Shown here: one piece after another, positions 16,283 to 24,873 of the stretch
Layout of the letters: the number at the start of each line of letters is the position of its first letter
How positions within the stretch are numbered: position 1 is the first letter of the stretch
Assembly (NCBI RefSeq): GCF_000381265.1
Contig: NZ_KB906281.1
Coordinates: 1-64,000, forward strand
Direction of reading: 5' to 3'
Length of the DNA stretch: 64,000 bases
Source: Curvibacter lanceolatus ATCC 14669
GTDB taxonomy: Bacteria > Pseudomonadota > Gammaproteobacteria > Burkholderiales > Burkholderiaceae_C
Notes under the pieces: model-generated
Told to the model about the DNA's origin: nothing
What the model saw: the letters and a program-made list of their open reading frames with translations, nothing else
The model's database searches: none
Translations under genes and position numbers: made by a program

Positions 16283-17889
16283 GCACGCCGTTCGCGGTAG
16301 GCGTCAGTGCACTGGCAGTTTCCTTGCTGGCTGCAGGCGGTGGGTATTGGCTTGGCACTCGCCAAGTGTCGGGCCACATCACCGAGTCGTCAGTCTCGAC
16401 CGATATGAAGGGCGACGCTCCAAAAGAGCGCAAGGTTCTCTACTATCGCAACCCCATGGGTTTGCCGGACACCTCTCCAACGCCCAAGAAGGACCCGATG
16501 GGCATGGACTATGTTCCTGTCTACGCGGGTGAGCCCGAGGCGGAGGCTCAGGGCAACACCCCCAACACCCTGCGGATCAGCACCGAGAAAGTCCAAAAGC
16601 TTGGCGTCCGTGTGGAGGCCGTTACTTCGGGGCCTTGGAACAAGTTGGTTCGTGCGGCCGCACGCATTGAACCCGACGAGCGACTGACGTATGCCATCGC
16701 CCCAAAATTCGAGGGCTATGTCGAGCGACTGCATGTCAATGTCACCGGACAAGTCGTGAGCAAGGGCCAGCCCCTGTTTGAGGTCTACAGTCCGGAACTG
16801 GTGTCTGCACAACGCGAGTACCTCATCGCGACTCAAGGTATCGATGCCCTGAAAGGGGCGAGCGACGAGGCACAACGTGGCATGCGTGAATTGGCCGAAT
16901 CAAGCTTGATGCGGCTACGCAACTGGGATGTCTCCGAGGAGCAGATCAAGGCCTTGTCCCCCTCGGGATCCACTCGCCGCACCCTGACTTTCCGATCCCC
17001 AGTGGCCGGTGTCGTCACGGAAAAAAAGGCAATTCAGGGAATGCGCTTCATGCCCGGAGAGGCTTTGTATCAGGTCACCAACCTGTCTTCCGTGTGGGTA
17101 CTTGCCGATGTGTTTGAGCAAGACATTGGTCTGGTCAAGGCAGGTGCGCAAGCCAAAGTACGCGTTGATGCCTACCCGGACAAGACGTTTTCCGGCGCTA
17201 TCACTTATGTCTACCCCACGCTGAAGAGCGAAACACGTACGGTCCCCGTGCGCGTCGAGTTATCCAATTCGGCGGGGCTGCTGAAGCCGGGGATGTATGC
17301 CCAGGTGGAACTACCTGCTCAGGCGAGGGGGGCCGTGCTCAGCGTACCGTCGTCGGCTGTCATTGACAGCGGCACGCGTCAGATCGTCCTGATTCAGCAA
17401 GGCGAGGGGCGGTTTGAGCCGCGCGACGTCAAGCTCGGGGCTCGAAGCGAAGATCGCATCGAGGTTCTCGATGGCGTCAAAGAAGGCGAGATGGTGGTGG
17501 TTGCGGCCAATTTCCTGATCGATGCGGAAAGCAATCTCAAGGCCGCCATCGGTGGTTTAGGGCATGAAGGGCACGGCACACGCCCTGTGCAGGAGGGTGC
17601 GGCGGGTGCCAAGACGGCTGCGACCGTCACGCATCAGACCCAAGGCCAAGTGGAAGAAATCGATGCGAAGGCCGCGACCGTGACCATCGCCCATGGCGAA
17701 GTGCCCAGCCTCAAATGGCCAGCCATGTCCATGGAGTTCAAGGTGAGTCATGGCGGCCTGTTGGCAGGCCTGAAGCCTGGGGCCAAAGTGCGGTTCGAAT
17801 TTGTAGAGCGCGGACAAGGTGATTGGGTCATCACATCGATTCAGCCGCAAGTCCCCGCTGCGACCAACGCCCACGCTGGGCATCAGTGA
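16279..17889 (+). CDS. cusB: CusB-type membrane-fusion protein with fused CusF domain
   Basis: The 536-residue adaptor has an N-terminal membrane anchor/signal (about 6-26). Residues 55-82 form a heavy-metal-binding motif (YYRNPMGLPD, KKDPMGMDYVPVY), and the barrel-sandwich and beta-barrel domains of CusB follow (VYSPELVSAQREYL; FRSPVAGVVTEKKAIQGMRF; VELPAQARGAVLSVPSSAVI). From about residue 456 a complete CusF domain is appended (GQVEEIDAKAATVTIAHGEV, KWPAMSMEF), keeping the Trp and both Met copper ligands. Fusion puts the metallochaperone permanently on the pump. It lies between cusC and cusA with tight spacing. Confidence 0.93.
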   Translation: MSTPFAVGVSALAVSLLAAGGGYWLGTRQVSGHITESSVSTDMKGDAPKERKVLYYRNPMGLPDTSPTPKKDPMGMDYVPVYAGEPEAEAQGNTPNTLRISTEKVQKLGVRVEAVTSGPWNKLVRAAARIEPDERLTYAIAPKFEGYVERLHVNVTGQVVSKGQPLFEVYSPELVSAQREYLIATQGIDALKGASDEAQRGMRELAESSLMRLRNWDVSEEQIKALSPSGSTRRTLTFRSPVAGVVTEKKAIQGMRFMPGEALYQVTNLSSVWVLADVFEQDIGLVKAGAQAKVRVDAYPDKTFSGAITYVYPTLKSETRTVPVRVELSNSAGLLKPGMYAQVELPAQARGAVLSVPSSAVIDSGTRQIVLIQQGEGRFEPRDVKLGARSEDRIEVLDGVKEGEMVVVAANFLIDAESNLKAAIGGLGHEGHGTRPVQEGAAGAKTAATVTHQTQGQVEEIDAKAATVTIAHGEVPSLKWPAMSMEFKVSHGGLLAGLKPGAKVRFEFVERGQGDWVITSIQPQVPAATNAHAGHQ

Positions 17890-17904
17890 TCTTCAGGAGA
17901 CGAC

Positions 17905-20900
17905 ATGCTGGCGAAGATCATTGATTGGTCTGGACGGAATCGATTTTTGGTGCTCCTGGCGACCCTTTTTGTCGTCGTCGGTGGTGTGTTGGCTGTGTTC
18001 CGAACCCCACTGGATGCACTGCCCGATTTGTCGGACGTGCAGGTTATCGTCTACACGGAGTATCCAGGTCAGGCACCTCAGGTGGTCGAGGACCAGGTCA
18101 CCTATCCATTGACCACCGCGATGCTGTCAGTACCCAAATCCAAGGTGGTGCGAGGCTTCTCGTTTTTTGGCGCCTCATTTGTTTACATCATCTTCGAAGA
18201 TGGCACCGACATCTATTGGGCACGATCGCGTGTCCTGGAGTACCTCAACTTCGCAGCGGGTCGCATGCCCAAAGGGGTCACTCCTCAAATTGGGCCGGAT
18301 GCCACGGGTGTGGGGTGGGTCTATCAGTACGCTGTGCTCGCGAAGGACAAGACGCTGGCCGAGTTGCGCACTCTGCAAGACTGGTATCTGCGTTACCAAT
18401 TGACCAAGGCGCACGGTGTGGCCGAGGTCGCTTCATTGGGCGGCTTTGTGCAGACCTATCAAGTCACGGTCGACCCGATCAAGTTGCGAGCGTATGGCAT
18501 CTCCTTGGCCAAAGTGGCGCAGGTGGTGCGTGATTCCAATCGAGATGTCGGCGGTCGGGTGGTGGAGATGGCTGAGGCCGAGTACATGGTGCGCGGCAAA
18601 GGTTATCTGCGAGGCACGTCCGACATCGAGAACCTGGTGCTGAAAGCCGACAAGGGCACCCCGGTCCTGGTGCGCGACATTGCTCGCGTGGAGCTGGTTC
18701 CTGATGAGCGCCGTGGGCTTTCTGAGCTCAATGGCGACGGAGAGGTGGTCTCAGGCATTGCCATGGCCCGCTATGGCCAGAATGCACTGGAGGTCATCCA
18801 CAACCTCAAAGACAAGATCGAGGAGGTGTCTGCCGGGCTTCCCGCTGGCGTGAGCATTGAAGCGGTTTACGATCGCTCTGACCTGATTCATCGGGCCATT
18901 GACACCCTCAAACGAACGCTACTGGAGGAAAGCCTGATCGTGGCGCTGGTCTGTGTCGTCTTCCTGATGCATGTGCGCTCGGCCCTGGTCGCCATTGTGA
19001 TGCTGCCAGTTGGGGTGTTGATGGCCTTCATCGCCATGCGGCTGTTGGGCATGAACTCCAACCTCATGAGCCTCGGGGGAATCGCCATTGCCATTGGCGC
19101 CATGGTGGACGCAGCGATTGTGATGATCGAGAACGCGCACAAGCATTTGGAGCGCCTCCCCCCCGAACACGACCACCGCCAACGAGCTGAAGCCATGATC
19201 GCGGCCTGCAAAGAGGTGGGGCCCGCGCTGTTTTTCTCATTGTTGATCATCACCGTTTCGTTCCTGCCGGTGTTCACGCTGGAGTCTCAGGAGGGGCGCC
19301 TGTTCTCCCCCTTGGCTTTCACCAAGACCTTCGCTATGGCGGGGGCGGCCATCTTGTCGGTGACTTTGGTGCCTGTCCTCATGATGCTGTTCATCCGAGG
19401 CCGGATCATGCCGGAGGCGCGCAATCCAGTGAATCGGCTATTGATCTGGCTCTATCGCCCCATCATCGCCGGAGTGATGCGCTGGAAGAAGGCCACCGTG
19501 GCGGTCGCATTGATTATTCTGGCGGCCTCGCTTTACCCGGCCAGCCGATTGGGGTCGGAATTCATGCCCACCCTCAATGAAGGCACGCTCCTGTACATGC
19601 CGGCATCCTTGCCTGGCATGTCCATCACCAAAGCTGCTGAACTGCTGCAGACCCAAGACAAGATCATCAAGAGCTTCCCTGAGGTGGCGTCTGTGTACGG
19701 CAAGGCGGGGCGCGCTGCAACGGCCACGGATCCAGCGCCGACCGAGATGTTTGAGACTGTCATCAACCTCAAGCCAGAGAAAGATTGGCGGCCCGGCATG
19801 ACCACCGACAAGTTGATTGCGGAAATGGACAAGGCCTTGCAAATTCCTGGCGTCTCCAACGCCTGGACGATGCCCATCAAAGCACGCATCGACATGCTGT
19901 CCACAGGCATCCGGACGCCCATCGGGATCAAAGTGTTTGGCAAGGACCTCGGCGAAATGGAGCGCCTGGCACGGGAGATCGAGACGGTGGTCAAGCAAGT
20001 TCCCGGCACGACCTCGGCGTTTGCAGAGCGGCTCACGGGCGCGTACTACCTCAACATCGAACCTGATCGCATGCAACTGGCCCGATATGGACTGGGGGTG
20101 GGCGAACTGCAGGATGTGATCGGCACCGCACTGGGTGGAGAGATGGTCACCACGACAATTGAAGGTCGGGAGCGGTTTGGCGTGACGGTGCGCTATCCGC
20201 GTGAATTGAGATCCACCCCGCAGCAGATCGCCCAGCAGGTGCTGGTTCCGACCATGGATGGCTCCATGATCCCGTTGGGTCAATTGGCCCGGGTCGAGGT
20301 CGGCAAAGGTGCCCCAGGCATCCGTACCGAGAATGCGCTGCTGTCAGCCTACATCTTCGTGGACATCCGGGGACGGGATATCGGCAGTTATGTGGCCGAT
20401 GCGCGAAAGGCCGTGAACGAGCAGGTCAAGTTTCCGCCGGGCTACTACGCGACCTGGAGTGGTCAATTCGAGTCCATGGAGCGCGCTGTGGAGAAAATGA
20501 AGATCGTGGTTCCGGTGACTTTGCTGCTCATCTTCTTGTTGCTGTATTTGAATTTCAAACGCCTGACGGAAACCTTGATCGTGATGCTGTCGGTTCCGTT
20601 TGCATTGGTCGGTGGCGTCTGGTTGATGTGGATACTGGGCTACAACCTGTCGGTGGCCGTGGCGGTGGGCTTCATCGCCTTGGCGGGTGTGGCCGCCGAA
20701 ACGGGGGTTGTGATGTTGATCTATCTGGACCATGCCTGGGATCAGATCAAACGTCGGCGCCAAGCGGAAGGAAAGATCCCTGAGGTAGCCGATCTGTACG
20801 AAGCGGTCATGGATGGTGCGGTTGAACGCGTGCGCCCAAAAATGATGACCGTGGTGGCCATCATGGCGGGGCTACTTCCGATCATGTGGGGAACCGGAAC

Positions 20901-21060
20901 GGGGGCCGAGGTCATGAGTCGGATTGCAGCTCCTATGGTGGGTGGAATGATCTCGTCGACAGTTCTGACGTTGGCGGTCATTCCCGCCATCTATGCCTTG
21001 GTCAAGCAAGCCGAAATCAGGAGGCCAACCAGCATGAACACCTTGGCCAACCTAGTTTGA
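17905..21060 (+). CDS. cusA: CusA-type RND heavy-metal efflux pump
   Basis: The 1051-residue protein has the RND layout: a first TM helix, a large periplasmic loop, a block of six TMs (from about residue 340), a second loop and a final TM block. Family markers include DALPDLSDVQVIVYTEYPGQ near the start, GAMVDAAIVMIENAHKHLER in TM4, and NAWTMPIKARIDMLSTGIRT in the second loop, the CusA-like segment near the periplasmic Met metal site. It would export Cu(I)/Ag(I) using proton flow, with CusB and CusC. Full length; no frameshift seen. It is the last gene of the unit started by CopR box 2. Confidence 0.95.
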   Translation: MLAKIIDWSGRNRFLVLLATLFVVVGGVLAVFRTPLDALPDLSDVQVIVYTEYPGQAPQVVEDQVTYPLTTAMLSVPKSKVVRGFSFFGASFVYIIFEDGTDIYWARSRVLEYLNFAAGRMPKGVTPQIGPDATGVGWVYQYAVLAKDKTLAELRTLQDWYLRYQLTKAHGVAEVASLGGFVQTYQVTVDPIKLRAYGISLAKVAQVVRDSNRDVGGRVVEMAEAEYMVRGKGYLRGTSDIENLVLKADKGTPVLVRDIARVELVPDERRGLSELNGDGEVVSGIAMARYGQNALEVIHNLKDKIEEVSAGLPAGVSIEAVYDRSDLIHRAIDTLKRTLLEESLIVALVCVVFLMHVRSALVAIVMLPVGVLMAFIAMRLLGMNSNLMSLGGIAIAIGAMVDAAIVMIENAHKHLERLPPEHDHRQRAEAMIAACKEVGPALFFSLLIITVSFLPVFTLESQEGRLFSPLAFTKTFAMAGAAILSVTLVPVLMMLFIRGRIMPEARNPVNRLLIWLYRPIIAGVMRWKKATVAVALIILAASLYPASRLGSEFMPTLNEGTLLYMPASLPGMSITKAAELLQTQDKIIKSFPEVASVYGKAGRAATATDPAPTEMFETVINLKPEKDWRPGMTTDKLIAEMDKALQIPGVSNAWTMPIKARIDMLSTGIRTPIGIKVFGKDLGEMERLAREIETVVKQVPGTTSAFAERLTGAYYLNIEPDRMQLARYGLGVGELQDVIGTALGGEMVTTTIEGRERFGVTVRYPRELRSTPQQIAQQVLVPTMDGSMIPLGQLARVEVGKGAPGIRTENALLSAYIFVDIRGRDIGSYVADARKAVNEQVKFPPGYYATWSGQFESMERAVEKMKIVVPVTLLLIFLLLYLNFKRLTETLIVMLSVPFALVGGVWLMWILGYNLSVAVAVGFIALAGVAAETGVVMLIYLDHAWDQIKRRRQAEGKIPEVADLYEAVMDGAVERVRPKMMTVVAIMAGLLPIMWGTGTGAEVMSRIAAPMVGGMISSTVLTLAVIPAIYALVKQAEIRRPTSMNTLANLV

Positions 21061-21067
21061 GACAAGG

Positions 21068-21105
21068 TGACAGATTTGTAATTTTGTCGCCATCTCCCCG
21101 TTAGG
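21068..21105 (+). promoter_or_regulatory. CopR-type operator (box 3), perfect match
   Basis: TGACAGATTTGTAA at 21068-21081 fits TNACA-N4-TGTNA exactly. AGG occurs 22 bases after the box (21103-21105) within TTAGGT, a possible -10. It is 8 bases after the cusA stop and 81 bases before ATG 21163, giving the small exported-protein gene its own metal-responsive promoter. Confidence 0.68.
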
Positions 21106-21162
21106 TGCTGGGTGTGAACATGCAGTTGTTCATGTCGAACATCAATTGAAACGGAGCGTGAT

Positions 21163-21438
21163 ATGAAGACCAAACTGATGGTTGCCGCATTGGCAATGGC
21201 TGGAGCGGCCACCTTTTCTCTGAGCTCGATGGCTGCAGAAACCGATGGCAATAGCGCCGCTGCGCAGCCTTCCAAGGCTGCGGTGACTCCGCACTCCCAC
21301 CCGCAGGACAAGGGCTACGTCCCCGCAGCAAAGCCGGCATCCACTGAGAAATCTGACAATGGCTCGGCGAAATCTACCGACGCTCACAAAGATCCTGCAA
21401 AGGATCGCTCCAAGCACTTCCATCCGCGTGACCGCTGA
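21163..21438 (+). CDS. Small exported His-containing protein under its own CopR box
   Basis: The 91-residue product has a clear signal peptide (MKTKLMVAALAMAGAATFSL, cleavage near SSMAA). The mature part is short, polar and low-complexity, with widely spaced histidines (TPHSHPQDKGY, DAHKDPAKDRSKHFHPRD) and no cysteine. It could bind Cu(II) in the periplasm while unfolded. It has no recognised domain. Its separate perfect CopR-type box suggests strong independent induction, as for periplasmic metal scavengers. Confidence 0.7.
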   Translation: MKTKLMVAALAMAGAATFSLSSMAAETDGNSAAAQPSKAAVTPHSHPQDKGYVPAAKPASTEKSDNGSAKSTDAHKDPAKDRSKHFHPRDR

Positions 21439-21628
21439 AATTCAAGTCATTTGATCCAACCACGATCACAATTGCTCAAAGTCGGCGACATTGGGTCCAC
21501 CCCGACGAAGCGGCTCGGCATCTGATGCCTGTCACTGAGCAAACTTCGTGGTTGTTTCAATGGGTTGAGATCGCCGTGTCCAGCCTTTCACTATGTTGTT
21601 CCCGGCCCATCGGGCCGCCACAGGAGTC

Positions 21629-22252
21629 ATGACCATGCGCAAGTTGTCTTTCATCCCCTTGGCTGCCCTCACGATTTCGTTGTCGGGGTGCGGTTACAAC
21701 ACCTTTCAGTCAACGGATGAGCAGATCAAGGCAAGTTGGTCCGAGGTGCTCAATCAATACCAACGCCGAGCCGACCTCATTCCAAACATTGTGGCCACCG
21801 TCAAAGGCGAAGCCAATTTTGAGCAAGAGACGCTGACCAAGGTGGTTGAGGCCCGGGCGAAAGCGACTGCCATTCAGGCGACCCCTGAACTGATCAATGA
21901 CCCTGAAGCATTCCAGAAATTCCAGGCCGCACAAGGCCAATTGTCGGGTGCGCTATCGCGATTGTTGGTGGTGTCAGAGAGCTACCCCAGCCTGAAAGCC
22001 AATCAAGGATTTCAGGATTTGCGGGCACAGTTGGATGGCACAGAAAACCGGATTGCTGTCGCTCGTGGCCGGTACGTCAAGGCCGTGCAGGACTACAACG
22101 TCACTGTCCGTAGCTTTCCGACCAACCTGACGGCCATGGTGTTTGGCTACAACGTGAAGCCAAATTTCTCTGTGTCGGATGAGAAAGCCATTGCAGTGCC
22201 ACCCAAAGTCGATTTCGGGGTACCAGGCAATGCCTCTGGTGCAGCCAAGTGA
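21629..22252 (+). CDS. LemA-family lipoprotein
   Basis: The 207-residue protein has a lipobox (SLSG|C, Cys21) and the LemA signature: GYNTFQSTDEQIKASWSEVL, NQYQRRADLIPNIVATVKGE, and FQDLRAQLDGTENRIAVARG with the C-terminal VKPNFSV. LemA proteins are helical bundles of unclear role, usually encoded with TPM-domain proteins, as here. CAGGAG 5 bases before ATG 21629 supports this start. The stop overlaps the next GTG start (GTGA). Confidence 0.88.
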   Translation: MTMRKLSFIPLAALTISLSGCGYNTFQSTDEQIKASWSEVLNQYQRRADLIPNIVATVKGEANFEQETLTKVVEARAKATAIQATPELINDPEAFQKFQAAQGQLSGALSRLLVVSESYPSLKANQGFQDLRAQLDGTENRIAVARGRYVKAVQDYNVTVRSFPTNLTAMVFGYNVKPNFSVSDEKAIAVPPKVDFGVPGNASGAAK

Positions 22253-23115
22253 ACTCCGACCGGGGCTTGATCCGTCAGTGGCTGCGCATGCTCTTGAGCA
22301 TGGCGCTGTCGCTGGTTGTCGCACTTGGGGCTGCGGCGCAGGAGCTTCAGCCTGTCCCCCCACTGAAAGGTCGTGTCACCGACTTGACGGGGACGCTCAC
22401 GGCGGACCAGGTCTCCTCTTTGAACAAATCACTCAGCTCGTACGAGGAGCGCAAGGGTATCCAACTGGCCATACTGATGGTGCAGACCACGCGCCCCGAG
22501 GCCATTGAGCAATACGCAATGCGCGTGGTCGAACAATGGAAGCTGGGACGCCGAAAAATCGACGACGGTGCGTTACTGCTCGTGGCCAAGAATGACCGAG
22601 AGGTCCGACTGGAGGTCGGATATGGCTTGGAGGGCGCTTTGGATGACGTGAAAGCCCGTCGTGTGATTGCCGAAATCATCACCCCGTACTTTCGCCAGGG
22701 CGACTTCTACGGTGGCGTTACGGCAGGTATGGAGCAGATTCAGCGAATTCTGGACGGTGAGGCTCTTCCAACCCCATCACGTAGCGCTGACCGCGAGGGC
22801 GATATCCGTCAGGCATGGCCTGCCGTGCTTGTGGTCACGTTGGTACTGGGAGGAATACTTCGACGGGTGCTGGGCAGGCTGCCCGGTGCGTTGGTGGCAG
22901 GCGGTGTACTCAGTGCACTTGCCTGGCTTGCCGTAGGAACACTGACGGCTGTGTTGGTCGCAGGATTGGCCGGATTTTTCGTCACATTGCTGGGTATCGG
23001 CCTTGGGGGCCACCACGGGAGAGGTGGATGGCCCGGAGGTGGCGGTATAGGTGGCGGTGGGTTCCGCGGCGGCGGCGGCGGTTTCGGTGGCGGCGGTGCT
23101 TCTGGGAGATGGTGA
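22249..23115 (+). CDS. TPM-domain (YgcG-type) membrane protein with Gly-rich tail
   Basis: The 288-residue protein starts at a GTG overlapping the lemA stop. It has a signal segment (MLLSMALSLVVALGAAAQ) and a TPM domain (GRVTDLTGTLTADQVSSLNK; GRRKIDDGALLLVAKNDREV; RLEVGYGLEGALDD). One or two TM helices follow (about 190-240), and the tail is a glycine-rich low-complexity run (GGGGIGGGGFRGGGGGFGGG). This is the YgcG type paired with LemA. TPM domains have been linked to phosphatase-like or membrane-protein quality roles; function here is not known. Confidence 0.87.
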   Translation: MNSDRGLIRQWLRMLLSMALSLVVALGAAAQELQPVPPLKGRVTDLTGTLTADQVSSLNKSLSSYEERKGIQLAILMVQTTRPEAIEQYAMRVVEQWKLGRRKIDDGALLLVAKNDREVRLEVGYGLEGALDDVKARRVIAEIITPYFRQGDFYGGVTAGMEQIQRILDGEALPTPSRSADREGDIRQAWPAVLVVTLVLGGILRRVLGRLPGALVAGGVLSALAWLAVGTLTAVLVAGLAGFFVTLLGIGLGGHHGRGGWPGGGGIGGGGFRGGGGGFGGGGASGRW

Positions 23116-23117
23116 CG

Positions 23118-23615
23118 ATGAAACTTTCTCGCCTCATTCGTCATTTGTTGACGCCAACGTGCCATGTGAAGCGCGCATTTCCCGCAGCGACTTTGCGTGC
23201 GATTGAGCAGACCATCGGGGCCTGCGAATCCGCCCATGTGGGGGAGTTGCGCTTCGTTATCGAGGGCTCGCTTGACGGCGCTCCTCTGTGGCGAGATCAA
23301 TCGGCTCGTGATCGCGCCATTGATCTTTTCAGCCAACTGCGCATCTGGGATACCGAACATAACTCCGGGGTTCTCATCTATGTATTGCTGGCGGATCGCA
23401 GTGTAGAGATCGTCGCTGACCGAGGTATCCATGCTTGTTGCGGGTCCCAGGCTTGGTCTGCAATTTGCCGTGGGATGGAGGCTAAATTTGCAGATGGAGA
23501 GTTCCACGCAGGCTCTTTACAAGGTATCGCCGCCATCGGCGATTTGCTTGCTGAGCATTTCCCAACTCGGGAAGTTAACTTTAACGAGCTGTCCGACGCG
23601 CCGACTGTTCTCTAA
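23118..23615 (+). CDS. Second TPM-domain protein, soluble
   Basis: The 165-residue product resembles the TPM protein above but lacks signal and Gly-rich tail: AFPAATLRAIEQTIGACESA, GELRFVIEGSLDGAPLWRDQ, RIWDTEHNSGVLIYVLLADR, SVEIVADRGIHACCGSQAWS. The DxGI and NxGVLIY motifs are typical of the short cytoplasmic TPM proteins that follow lemA and the long TPM gene. GGGAG about 10 bases upstream favours ATG 23118 over the in-frame ATG at 23109. It completes a three-gene LemA-TPM-TPM unit. Confidence 0.85.
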   Translation: MKLSRLIRHLLTPTCHVKRAFPAATLRAIEQTIGACESAHVGELRFVIEGSLDGAPLWRDQSARDRAIDLFSQLRIWDTEHNSGVLIYVLLADRSVEIVADRGIHACCGSQAWSAICRGMEAKFADGEFHAGSLQGIAAIGDLLAEHFPTREVNFNELSDAPTVL

Positions 23616-23727
23616 GAGTGTCTTATTCCGCACGGTCAAGGAGACCCTCCACAGCATTTTGTAGACAGTATCCAACAACAACATCCACGGCAAAGTCGCT
23701 ATCGCTTTTCGGTGAAATACGGCCCCA

Positions 23728-24783
23728 ATGAACCGACACATGCCCAACCTTCCTGCACTACAAGGCGGCTTTCTGGCGCTGCTTGCCGCAGCACTCTTCG
23801 GTGTGAGCACGCCGCTGGTGCAGAAATTGGGCATGGGCATGGGTCCCTTCTCGACGGCAGCACTGCTCTATGCCGGAGCTGCCGGCATTGGAGCGCTGCT
23901 TCGCCAACCGGCAGAAAACGAGGCTCGCTTGCTGCGTTCGGATTGGCCTCGCCTGATCGCCGTGGCATTGTTCGGAGCGGTGATCGCACCCGTGGCCATG
24001 GCGTGGGGCCTGCAGCGAGCCAGCGGCACCGGAGCCTCGCTGATGTTGACCCTGGAGGCACTGTTCACGGCAGTGCTTGCATGGCGTCTTTATGGCGAGA
24101 CCATGGACCGCAGAGTCTGGGCAGCCGTGCTGCTGTTGCTCGGTGGTGGCATCGCTTTGGTTTTGGATCAAAGTCAGAGCGGCAGCAGCCAGCTCTGGGG
24201 CTTGGTGGCGGTTATGGTAGCCACCGTTGCCTGGGGGATGGATAACACGTTGTCGCGAGCCCTGGCTGAGCGCGATCCCGGGCAGGTGGTACTCGCTAAA
24301 GCTGTGCTGGGCGTCGCCGCCACGGGTAGCCTCGCCGTGCTGACTGGGGAGCCCGTACCGGGCGCAGGGGCCGCCTTGGGCCTGATGGCTGTTGGGGTGA
24401 GCTGCTACGGGCTGAGCCTGCGCTTTTACCTGTTGGCGCAACGGGCCTTCGGAGCCGCCCGCACGGGATCTGTTTTCGCGTTCGCACCCTTCATCGGCGC
24501 CGCCTTGGCGATCCTGTTGGGAGATCGATCTGGTGGATGGGGCATGGTGTTGGGGGGTGCTCTGATGTTGGCCGGCGTTCTCGTCCACCTGATGGAGTCC
24601 CATCACCACGAGCATGATCATGTGGCCTTGGAACATGAGCATGCCCACACCCATGCGGATGGCCACCATGACCATGTTCACGACCCCATGCCGACGGGGC
24701 AACACAGCCACCTTCATACCCACACGCCGATGCGACACAGCCATGCTCATGTGCCCGACGTTCACCACGCGCATCCCCACTGA
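23728..24783 (+). CDS. EamA/DMT-family transporter with His-rich C-terminal tail
   Basis: The 351-residue protein has ten predicted TM segments in two EamA repeats (FLALLAAALFGVSTPLVQKL opens the first; WGLVAVMVATVAWGMDNTLS the second). After the last helix (about residue 290) comes a tail of about 60 residues packed with histidine (HHHEHDHVALEHEHAHTHAD, HSHLHTHTPM, HSHAHVPDVHHAHPH). Such a tail suggests a divalent metal substrate or metal sensing. It is convergent with the chromate operon and stands alone behind the LemA block. Substrate unknown; export is the usual direction for this family. Confidence 0.85.
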   Translation: MNRHMPNLPALQGGFLALLAAALFGVSTPLVQKLGMGMGPFSTAALLYAGAAGIGALLRQPAENEARLLRSDWPRLIAVALFGAVIAPVAMAWGLQRASGTGASLMLTLEALFTAVLAWRLYGETMDRRVWAAVLLLLGGGIALVLDQSQSGSSQLWGLVAVMVATVAWGMDNTLSRALAERDPGQVVLAKAVLGVAATGSLAVLTGEPVPGAGAALGLMAVGVSCYGLSLRFYLLAQRAFGAARTGSVFAFAPFIGAALAILLGDRSGGWGMVLGGALMLAGVLVHLMESHHHEHDHVALEHEHAHTHADGHHDHVHDPMPTGQHSHLHTHTPMRHSHAHVPDVHHAHPH

Positions 24784-24873
24784 CGTGCCCGCGCGGGTTG
24801 CTCCTGCACCTGCCGTTCGACCGAGTCAATCAAGAACCCAGGGGCTGCGGGCAAACAGATCACGGCGCGGGCA

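Noticed and set aside
23758-24780. Long minus-strand frame opposite the EamA transporter
   Set aside because: Its His- and Met-rich sequence is the reverse reading of the transporter's codons; no family.
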